Part shown: positions 1 through 5,847 of the stretch, piece by piece
How the letters are laid out: each line of letters opens with the position of its first letter
How positions within the stretch are numbered: position 1 is the first letter of the stretch
Source: Crocinitomicaceae bacterium
GTDB lineage: Bacteria > Bacteroidota > Bacteroidia > Flavobacteriales_D > Crocinitomicaceae
Direction: 5' to 3'
Length of the DNA: 6,693 bases
Assembly (NCBI GenBank): GCA_013215515.1
Contig: JABSPC010000189.1
Coordinates: 1-6,693, forward strand
The notes under the pieces: generated by a model
What the model saw: the letters and a program-made list of their open reading frames with translations, nothing else
Databases searched by the model: none
Told to the model about the DNA's origin: nothing
Program-made: the position numbers and the translations under genes

Positions 1-627
1 AACACCAACGAAGGAACAACAAAAGGATTTAAGGAAATCACAATCAGTATTGACGCTCCAACGGCTTACGGAGTTTTGAAATTCGAATCTGGAGTACACC
101 GTGTTCAACGTGTACCGGAAACAGAATCTCAAGGGCGAGTTCACACATCGGCGATAACGGTTGCGGTGCTTCCCGAAGCAGAAGAAGTCGATATTGACAT
201 CAACCCTGCTGACATCCGAAGAGATACATACCGTGCATCTGGAGCAGGTGGACAACACGTAAACAAGACGGAGTCGGCAATTCGTTTAACGCACATTCCA
301 ACAGGGGTTGTTGCTGAATGTCAAGACGGAAGATCACAGCACAAAAATTTAGCGCAAGCCATGACTATACTTCGTTCTCGCTTGTACCAAATTGAATTGG
401 ACAAAATCATGGACGCTAGATCGGAACACAGAAAATCATTAGTTTCGACTGGTGATAGATCGGCGAAGATTAGAACATACAATTACCCTCAAGGGCGAAT
501 TACAGATCACAGAATCGGTAAAACGATGTACAACCTTGGAGCCTTCATGAACGGAGATCTTCAAGAAATGATCGATTCCTTGAAAATGGCAGAAAATGCT
601 GAAAAACTCAAGGGCGAAGACGTATAA
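1..627 (+). CDS. prfA: Peptide chain release factor 1 (RF1), C-terminal part, 5' end outside the window
   Basis: RF1 recognises UAA and UAG stop codons in the ribosomal A site and triggers hydrolysis of peptidyl-tRNA. The reading frame is open from base 1, so 208 residues are visible, a little over half of the usual 355-360. The codon-recognition tripeptide of the RF1 PxT type is Pro-Glu-Thr at visible residues 39-41 (bases 115-123), followed by [20 protein letters not shown], a strong RF1 signature; RF2 would carry SPF there. The catalytic GGQ loop ([12 protein letters not shown]) has its Gly-Gly-Gln at bases 247-255; in this family the Gln is N5-methylated by PrmC. The C-terminal domain with [22 protein letters not shown] follows. 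The TTG at 76 is internal and not a start. pyrF follows 73 bases later on the same strand, an arrangement I recall from other Bacteroidota. The C-terminus looks intact and nothing suggests decay. Confidence 0.97.
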   Translation, partial: NTNEGTTKGFKEITISIDAPTAYGVLKFESGVHRVQRVPETESQGRVHTSAITVAVLPEAEEVDIDINPADIRRDTYRASGAGGQHVNKTESAIRLTHIPTGVVAECQDGRSQHKNLAQAMTILRSRLYQIELDKIMDARSEHRKSLVSTGDRSAKIRTYNYPQGRITDHRIGKTMYNLGAFMNGDLQEMIDSLKMAENAEKLKGEDV

Positions 628-673
628 TTGGATTATTTGATCGTTAGATTGCTCGATTTTTCGAATAATCTAA
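628..673 (+). promoter_or_regulatory. Stem-loop directly after the prfA stop codon
   Basis: Bases 628-640 pair with 661-673 over 13 positions, including two G-U wobbles (630/671 and 638/663), around a 20-base loop. The core GATTATT (631-637) and AATAATC (664-670) are exact inverted repeats. The stem begins at the first base after the prfA TAA. No T-run follows, so it is not a classical intrinsic terminator. It could protect an mRNA 3' end or separate prfA from pyrF expression. It is AT-rich and could be chance. Confidence 0.4.
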
Positions 674-678
674 GTTTC
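649..678 (+). promoter_or_regulatory. Weak candidate promoter for pyrF, Bacteroidota type
   Basis: TTG at 649-651 lies 19 bases before TAAGTTTC at 671-678. The Bacteroidota consensus is TTTG or TTG, about 19-20 bases, then TAnnTTTG; the -7 box here differs only in its last base. A transcript would start near 684, leaving a short leader before the pyrF ATG at 701. It overlaps the preceding stem-loop. The match is imperfect in AT-rich DNA, so this remains a candidate. Confidence 0.3.
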
Positions 679-700
679 GGAAAATCGAACATTCAAAACA

Positions 701-1519
701 ATGACACGAGCACAGCTAATACAAGAAATAAAGACAAAACGCTCATTTTTATGCGTTGGGTTGGATACGGATTTAAAAAAAATCCCAGCTCACCTTTTGG
801 ATACAGAAGACCCGATTTTTGAATTTAACAAGGCTATTATTGATGCTACCAAAGATTTTTGTGTTGCATACAAACCAAACATCGCATTTTACGAATGTCA
901 CGGCCCTAAAGGATGGGAATCACTTAAGAAGACTATCGACTACATTCCTAAAAACATTTTTACCATTGCTGATGCTAAGCGTGGTGACATTGGGAATACA
1001 TCTCGTTATTATGCCGATACTTTTTTCAAGTACCTAAATGCAGATTCAGTGACGATCGCTCCATATATGGGAAAAGATAGTGTTACTCCATTTTTTGAAT
1101 ACGAGAACAAATGGGTGATTCTATTGGCATTGACATCGAATAAGGGAGCATTAGATTTTCAGTTTTTGACGGACAGTAATAATGAAGAATTATACAAAAA
1201 GGTACTCAGAAAATCTCAAGAATGGGGAACTGACGAAAACCTAATGTATGTCGTTGGAGCTACGCGAGCCGAAGGAATTGGAGAAGTACGAAAAATTGTT
1301 CCGAATCATTTCTTTTTGGTCCCTGGGGTTGGCGCTCAAGGCGGATCACTTATAGATGTGACTAATTATGGCTGGAACGACGATTGCGGAATACTGGTCA
1401 ATTCATCTCGTGGAATTATATATGCTTCCCAAGACAAAGACTTTGCTCAAAAAGCTGGCGAATCTGCCAAGGCACTTCAAGGTCAAATGGCTAAAATTCT
1501 AGACCAGAAGAATTTTTAA
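701..1519 (+). CDS. pyrF: Orotidine 5'-phosphate decarboxylase, subfamily 2
   Basis: This cytoplasmic enzyme decarboxylates OMP to UMP, the last step of de novo pyrimidine synthesis. The 272 residues match the longer subfamily 2 of OMP decarboxylases (the Mycobacterium-like form) rather than the shorter E. coli form. Visible signatures along the TIM barrel are GLDTD near residue 20 (Asp22, substrate contact), AYKPN with the probable catalytic Lys58, the hallmark [10 protein letters not shown] at 91-100 (Asp91, Lys93 and Asp96 of the charged catalytic network), VGATRAEGI at 185-193, the phosphate-binding PGVGAQGG at 208-215, and NSSRGIIYA at 234-242 with the phosphate-contacting Arg237. The start [22 protein letters not shown] places the first barrel strand at the usual distance, and an A-rich stretch instead of a Shine-Dalgarno precedes it, as is normal in Bacteroidota. 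It lies downstream of prfA, possibly co-transcribed with it or driven by its own weak promoter. Confidence 0.97.
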   Translation: MTRAQLIQEIKTKRSFLCVGLDTDLKKIPAHLLDTEDPIFEFNKAIIDATKDFCVAYKPNIAFYECHGPKGWESLKKTIDYIPKNIFTIADAKRGDIGNTSRYYADTFFKYLNADSVTIAPYMGKDSVTPFFEYENKWVILLALTSNKGALDFQFLTDSNNEELYKKVLRKSQEWGTDENLMYVVGATRAEGIGEVRKIVPNHFFLVPGVGAQGGSLIDVTNYGWNDDCGILVNSSRGIIYASQDKDFAQKAGESAKALQGQMAKILDQKNF

Positions 1520-1643
1520 CAATCTTCACCCTCTTGTTAATTGGTTGATATATCTCATATTATTCAATTATTACCTGTAATAATACCCGATTTTCAACCC
1601 CTCATAAATCTGTGTAAACAGAACTCAATATCACCTTTAACAT

Positions 1644-1655
1644 AACGTTAACGTT
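1644..1655. repeat. 12-bp perfect palindrome AACGTTAACGTT
   Basis: AACGTT occurs twice head to tail, making a self-complementary 12-mer about 190 bases upstream of the transporter promoter. This could be a dimeric regulator site, but the distance to the promoter and the lack of a second copy in the window leave it unsupported. Confidence 0.25.
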
Positions 1656-1827
1656 TCAACAATTCTACTAATATTTACATATATACGCACAGTAAATACC
1701 CTCCCAAAAATGGCCTTTCCCATAGGGATTAAAAATTAATCAATTAATTCATCACCTTGACAAGTCGTTTAGTACCTAGCCTTCATAACATCTGGACTTT
1801 TCTTACTCGTATTGCTACACCAAATTC

Positions 1828-1859
1828 TTTGTGTCCTAACTATATAAATATTACTTTTG
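1828..1859 (+). promoter_or_regulatory. Bacteroidota-type promoter of the transporter-prenyl synthase operon
   Basis: TTTG at 1828-1831, a 20-base spacer, and TACTTTTG at 1852-1859 match the Bacteroidota housekeeping consensus (TTTG, about 19-20 bases, TAnnTTTG) at every fixed position. Transcription would start a few bases after 1859, at roughly 1864-1867, giving a leader of about 20 bases before the ATG at 1887. This rules out the in-frame TTG at 1857, which lies inside the -7 box, as the translation start. Confidence 0.75.
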
Positions 1860-1886
1860 TTTCCTTATTTAATCAGAGTTTCGTCA

Positions 1887-4553
1887 ATGTGGCAGTCAAT
1901 TGCTAATATCATTCTTAGAAATCGTTTTATCATCATTGGTATACTCGTTTTAATAACCACTTTTTTTGGTTACCATGCAATTACTGGACTTGAATTAGAT
2001 AACAAATATGGAATCCTACTTCCAAACGATGCGGAAGCGAAACTGGATTACGAAAAATTCAAAAAAGTATTTGGTGAAGATGGAGGGTCTCTTGTAATAG
2101 CAGTTGAGACAGATTCTCTTTATACCGAAACGAATTTTCTCAAATGGAAAGAGCTCGGTGATTCAATCCTTCAAATGGATGGGATAAAAGCCGTGATATC
2201 CGAGGCCACTTTATTTTCAATTCATAACAACGAGGAAAAGCAAAAATTCGAGGCCCACAGAGTATTCTCAGACATTACATACAAAGAAAAATCAATAGAT
2301 TCGATTAAGAAAGAGATTCGAAGCAATCCACTTTATAGAGGTTTACTTTACGATGAAAATGAGACAGTTTCATTAATGATGGTGAGCGTTGACGAGAGTT
2401 TCATTACGGATCAAGAGAAATCAAACGTCGTGCTAGATGTAGAAGCTTTAGCTGAGTCTTATTCACCTTATTTTGGCAAACCAAGATTTGCGGGAATGCC
2501 TCATTTACGTGTCGTAATTGGTAAGCGGGTCCTAAAAGAAATGTACATTTTCATCTGTGTATTATTGCTGATGACATCATTATTGATGTACTTCTTCTTC
2601 CGGTCTTTACGCGTCGTTTTCATCTGTAACCTAGTAGTGGCAATCGCGGTGATTTGGTCCATGGGAACCATTGGCGCATTAAACTTTAACATTACAATTA
2701 TCATGGCATTGATACCGCCACTTATGATTGTGATTGGTGTTCCAAACTGTATCTTCCTCCTGACAAAATACCACCAAGAGGTTAAAGAACACGGTAACAA
2801 AGCCAAAGCTTTAACGCGCGTAATCAAGAAAATTGGTACAGCTACATTCTTAACAAACCTTACGACTTCGTTAGGGTTCTTAACATTTATTTCAACGAAT
2901 TCTACCAAACTAGTTCAATTTGGTATAACCGCTTGTATCAACATAATGATGGTGTTTGTATTGTCCATCACGATACTACCTATCATTGTTTCATTATCTA
3001 AAACGCCAAAACCAAGGCACCTTAAGCACTTGGACAGGAAATTGGCTACTGGACTATTAAATAACCTTGTAAACATCACCGTAAATCATCGTAAGTGGGT
3101 TTATATAACAACGCTTACCTTTGTAGCAATGAGTATCATTGGAATGACCAAAGTTGAAACTACTGGTAACTTGTCTGGTGATTTACCACATGGTCATCCG
3201 ATTCTTGAAGACATGAACTTCATGCAAGAAAAATTTGGCGGCATTATTCCATTTGAAGTTCTAATCGATTACAAGGAAAAAAGCAGGTGGTATAAAAAAT
3301 CAACTTTGCTCGGGATCGAGGAAATTCAAAATCTATTAGAACAAGATACTCTGTTCTCAAGAAGCATGTCGTACATCGATGCCTTAAAAGCGGCTAACAT
3401 GGCGTATTTCTCAAACGACTCTTCCCAATACAGATTGATCACGAAAAAGAGACATCTCAATAAATTAAATCAATACAGAAAGAATTCACCTTTATCAGAT
3501 GCAAAGGGAATTGGTTTCTCTCTTAGTGAACTTATTGACACGAATAGGTTTATCGTTAGAATTCGTTGTCAAATGATGGATTTAGGTTCTTATCAGGTGA
3601 GTGATAAAGCTGATTTATTGGAACTTGAAATTGATTCAATACTAAACCCCAACCGTCCGACTATCGAACGATTTTACAAGAAGTTCGCTAAGTCTGGCAA
3701 ACAAGCACATGCCGATTCTATTTTGATGAACAATAATGGAATTGCTAATAACTTGGCTGAGAAGTATATCCATAATGAGGAAGACAGGCGAACTTGTAAT
3801 TTGGATCAGGATCTTTTCCTTCAGAAAAAATATAAAACAACAAACTTTAAGTCTAAACTTAGGGCTTCAATTGACCAAGAGTATTTCGGGACAACCCTTA
3901 CAGGAACATCTATTGTTGCGTCTGAAGGGACCAAATACATGGTGGTCAACTTATTCACCAGTTTGCTTTTCGCCATTGTTGCCATTTCAATATTGATGTC
4001 AATTCTTTTCCGATCGTGGAAAATGGTTCTCGTTTCTTTAATTCCGAATCTAATCCCATTGGTATTCACTGCAGGAGTTATGGGCTGGTTTGGAATTCCA
4101 TTGAAACCTTCAACATTGTTAGTCTTTAGTATCGCCTTCGGAATCTCCGTTGATGATACGATCCACTATTTAGCAAAGTACAGGCAAGAATTAAAAGCAC
4201 ACAAATGGGATCTTAAAGAATGTGCTATTATGGCGATTAGAGAAGCTGGACTTGGAATGTTCTATACTTCAATTATTCTTTTCTGCGGATTCATAATGTT
4301 TTCATTCTCTCAATTTGGAGGAACGAAAGCTCTAGGGTTACTTGTTTCATTGACACTTTTAGTTGCGATGATTACCAATCTGGTTTTACTTCCATCTTTG
4401 CTTTTATCATTGGAACGGCGAATTACGACTAAATCATTTGAGGAACCTTATTTCGATGCATACGCTGAAGAATCAGATCTTGATTGGGATCATGTTGATG
4501 TTGAACCTGATCCAGAATTACATCCAAAAAAAGATCCCGAAGAATCAACATGA
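1887..4553 (+). CDS. RND superfamily transporter, MMPL/COG1033 type
   Basis: A predicted inner-membrane, proton-driven exporter of the MMPL branch of RND proteins; substrate unknown. The protein has 888 residues from the ATG at 1887, chosen because the in-frame TTG at 1857 lies in the promoter. It shows the duplicated RND layout: TM1 at about 13-33, periplasmic domain 1 (about 35-215), TM2-TM6 (about 218-370), TM7 (about 403-420), periplasmic domain 2 (about 421-680), TM8-TM12 (about 686-840), and a cytoplasmic tail from about 843 rich in Asp and Glu (15 of the last 38 residues). TM10 carries the expected acidic pair (GISVDDTIHYLAKY, Asp756-Asp757) used for proton relay. The matching site in TM4 reads GVPNCIFLLTKY (284-295) with no acid, as I recall for other Bacteroidota members. 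Its stop overlaps the start of the prenyl synthase gene, so the two are translated from one message. MMPL relatives move lipids, for example HpnN for hopanoids; lipid export here is inference. Confidence 0.92.
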   Translation: MWQSIANIILRNRFIIIGILVLITTFFGYHAITGLELDNKYGILLPNDAEAKLDYEKFKKVFGEDGGSLVIAVETDSLYTETNFLKWKELGDSILQMDGIKAVISEATLFSIHNNEEKQKFEAHRVFSDITYKEKSIDSIKKEIRSNPLYRGLLYDENETVSLMMVSVDESFITDQEKSNVVLDVEALAESYSPYFGKPRFAGMPHLRVVIGKRVLKEMYIFICVLLLMTSLLMYFFFRSLRVVFICNLVVAIAVIWSMGTIGALNFNITIIMALIPPLMIVIGVPNCIFLLTKYHQEVKEHGNKAKALTRVIKKIGTATFLTNLTTSLGFLTFISTNSTKLVQFGITACINIMMVFVLSITILPIIVSLSKTPKPRHLKHLDRKLATGLLNNLVNITVNHRKWVYITTLTFVAMSIIGMTKVETTGNLSGDLPHGHPILEDMNFMQEKFGGIIPFEVLIDYKEKSRWYKKSTLLGIEEIQNLLEQDTLFSRSMSYIDALKAANMAYFSNDSSQYRLITKKRHLNKLNQYRKNSPLSDAKGIGFSLSELIDTNRFIVRIRCQMMDLGSYQVSDKADLLELEIDSILNPNRPTIERFYKKFAKSGKQAHADSILMNNNGIANNLAEKYIHNEEDRRTCNLDQDLFLQKKYKTTNFKSKLRASIDQEYFGTTLTGTSIVASEGTKYMVVNLFTSLLFAIVAISILMSILFRSWKMVLVSLIPNLIPLVFTAGVMGWFGIPLKPSTLLVFSIAFGISVDDTIHYLAKYRQELKAHKWDLKECAIMAIREAGLGMFYTSIILFCGFIMFSFSQFGGTKALGLLVSLTLLVAMITNLVLLPSLLLSLERRITTKSFEEPYFDAYAEESDLDWDHVDVEPDPELHPKKDPEEST

Positions 4554-5518
4554 ATTCGCTAAAACCATATACGGAATACATCGAATCTGAATTAGCAAAA
4601 GTTGAATTTCCCGAAAAGCCAAACAACTTATACGACCCATTAAGATACTTCTTAAAATTAGGTGGTAAGAGAATTCGGCCTATTATGACTTTGCTTGGTG
4701 CTGAATTATTTGGCACAGCAAAAGAAGTCGTTATTTCACAGGCCTTATCGATTGAAGTGTTTCATAATTTCACTTTGATTCACGACGATATGATCGATGA
4801 AGCGCCGATGAGAAGGAATCAGCAAACCGTACATCAAAAGTGGGATACGAATATTGCCATTTTATCCGGTGACGCCCTCGTAATAAAGGCATATCAATTA
4901 CTGAGTCAAATTGAACCAACGCAGCTTCCAACAGCCTTTGAATTGCTAAATAAAACAGCTCTTGAAGTTTGCGAGGGGCAGATAATGGATACGGATTTTG
5001 AAACTCAAGAAGACGTAACAATTGCGAAGTACATTGAAATGATCCGACTTAAGACTTCAGTTCTTTTGGGGGCTGCATTGAAGATCGGAGCGCTAGTTGC
5101 TCAAGCTTCGGATCAGGATCAACGTAACCTCTACAATTTTGGTCAGAACATTGGAATTGCTTTCCAAATTCAAGACGACATTCTTGATCTTTATGCTAAT
5201 CCTGATAAGTTCGGTAAACAAGTTGGTGGAGATGTGATAGCAAATAAGAAAACGCTGCTTCATCTAACAGCAATTGGAAAGGCTACTCTTGAACAACGCG
5301 AAATCATTAGGCAACTTCAAAATGAAGATAAGCTCGGATTCAAAGTGAACAGAACAAAAGAATTGTTTGATCAATTAATGGTGAAAGAAGATTGTCAATT
5401 GATGATGCAAGATTACTACAATAGAGCAATGAAATCTCTTGATGCTGTTGAAATAGATTCAGATCGTAAACAAACTCTTATTGAACTGGCAGAATACCTA
5501 GTTCAAAGAGACGTATAA
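4550..5518 (+). CDS. Trans-isoprenyl diphosphate synthase (polyprenyl synthetase family)
   Basis: The enzyme condenses isopentenyl diphosphate head-to-tail onto allylic diphosphates, feeding menaquinone, carotenoid or other isoprenoid synthesis in the cytoplasm. At 322 residues it has the usual family length. It contains GGKRIRP (38-44, diphosphate binding), the first Asp-rich motif DDMID (79-83) followed by the RR of EAPMRRNQQTVHQKW, the GQxxD region CEGQIMDTDFE (141-151), the second Asp-rich motif DDILD (209-213) and FGKQVGGD with KKT (221-235). All catalytic Asp residues are present. The first Asp motif has no two-residue insertion and is preceded by Phe74 five residues upstream, a pattern known from geranylgeranyl diphosphate synthases, so a C20 product is plausible; chain length cannot be fixed from sequence alone. 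Its ATG lies in the ATGA overlap with the transporter stop, implying translational coupling. Symbols such as ispA or idsA are used loosely for this family, so none is assigned. Confidence 0.95.
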   Translation: MNSLKPYTEYIESELAKVEFPEKPNNLYDPLRYFLKLGGKRIRPIMTLLGAELFGTAKEVVISQALSIEVFHNFTLIHDDMIDEAPMRRNQQTVHQKWDTNIAILSGDALVIKAYQLLSQIEPTQLPTAFELLNKTALEVCEGQIMDTDFETQEDVTIAKYIEMIRLKTSVLLGAALKIGALVAQASDQDQRNLYNFGQNIGIAFQIQDDILDLYANPDKFGKQVGGDVIANKKTLLHLTAIGKATLEQREIIRQLQNEDKLGFKVNRTKELFDQLMVKEDCQLMMQDYYNRAMKSLDAVEIDSDRKQTLIELAEYLVQRDV

Positions 5519-5604
5519 ACTCCTGTCAGCAGACTACTTCAGTGCACAAAAATACTGACACGAGAATTCTCGAGACAATTAATACACCCTGATGAATTAA
5601 GTTC
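5519..5604. other. Gap between convergent genes with small inverted repeats
   Basis: This 86-base gap separates the ends of the plus-strand prenyl synthase and the minus-strand small gene, so a terminator is expected. TGTCAG (5524-5529) and CTGACA (5555-5560) form a 6-bp inverted repeat, and CGAGAATTCTCG (5561-5572) is a perfect 12-bp palindrome. Neither is followed by a T-run on either strand, so neither is a clear intrinsic terminator. Confidence 0.4.
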
Positions 5605-5805
5605 CTAGTCCATTTCTTTCTTTGCTTTTTCCTTATCTTCAGTATCTTGGATTAGTTGAATAAAATCAAAGTAAAATAACTTTACCGGACCAGCCCAATT
5701 ATCCATTTCTTTGGATTTACGAAGAAACATCATCATTTGAATAAATTTTGCAGCGAATGCGACAGCTAACAAAGAGTCCAGCCCTTTCAATAAAGGAATA
5801 TCCAT
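5605..5805 (-). CDS. Small hypothetical protein, 66 residues
   Basis: I do not recognise this protein. The frame runs from ATG at 5805 to TAG at 5605-5607. It has a hydrophobic or amphipathic segment at residues 12-28 (LLAVAFAAKFIQMMMFL), a polar middle with NWAGP, a second aromatic, hydrophobic stretch at 41-53 (VKLFYFDFIQLIQ), and a highly charged tail (54-66) rich in Lys, Glu and Asp. Composition and codon use resemble the neighbouring genes, and no other gene covers the strip, which favours a real gene over a random frame. It starts 42 bases after the stop of the outer-membrane protein gene on the same strand, so the two are probably co-transcribed; I see no promoter of its own. It may be a small membrane-associated protein. 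There is no catalytic motif and no signal peptide cleavage site I can point to. Confidence 0.55.
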   Translation of the reverse strand: MDIPLLKGLDSLLAVAFAAKFIQMMMFLRKSKEMDNWAGPVKLFYFDFIQLIQDTEDKEKAKKEMD

Positions 5806-5847
5806 GTCTGATTTACAATTAAGTAATACAGGCCAAATTTTCGTGTT

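Larger units (their letters stand above)
1520..1886. other. AT-rich intergenic region without a gene
   Basis: I see no plausible coding frame on either strand here. The region holds a weak all-AT hairpin at 1567-1584 (ATTATTA, loop CCTG, TAATAAT), a 12-bp palindrome at 1644-1655, an AT-only near-palindrome at 1734-1749, and the promoter of the next operon at its right end. No strong GC-rich terminator with a T-run is visible after pyrF; the hairpin at 1567-1584 is a poor candidate. A small RNA cannot be excluded, but nothing specifically supports one. Confidence 0.6.

Noticed and set aside
115..123. Pro-Glu-Thr instead of Pro-Ala-Thr or Pro-Val-Thr in the RF1 codon-recognition motif
   Set aside because: The middle residue of the PxT motif varies among bacterial RF1 proteins; all other RF1 features are intact, so no change of stop-codon reading is implied.
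628..822. Frame opening with TTG directly after prfA
   Set aside because: It overlaps the start of pyrF out of frame, uses a weak start codon and has no recognisable protein character; pyrF is certain.
1734..1749. AT-only near-palindrome AATTAATCAATTAATT as an operator
   Set aside because: In a region this AT-rich such near-palindromes are expected by chance, and it has no positional link to the promoter.
2501..2908. Minus-strand open frame of 135 codons inside the transporter gene
   Set aside because: It is the antisense shadow of the region encoding TM2-TM5 of a clearly real gene and has no independent support.
5561..5572. Palindrome CGAGAATTCTCG as a terminator of the prenyl synthase operon
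   Set aside because: A self-complementary 12-mer leaves little or no loop for an RNA hairpin, and no T-run follows on either strand.
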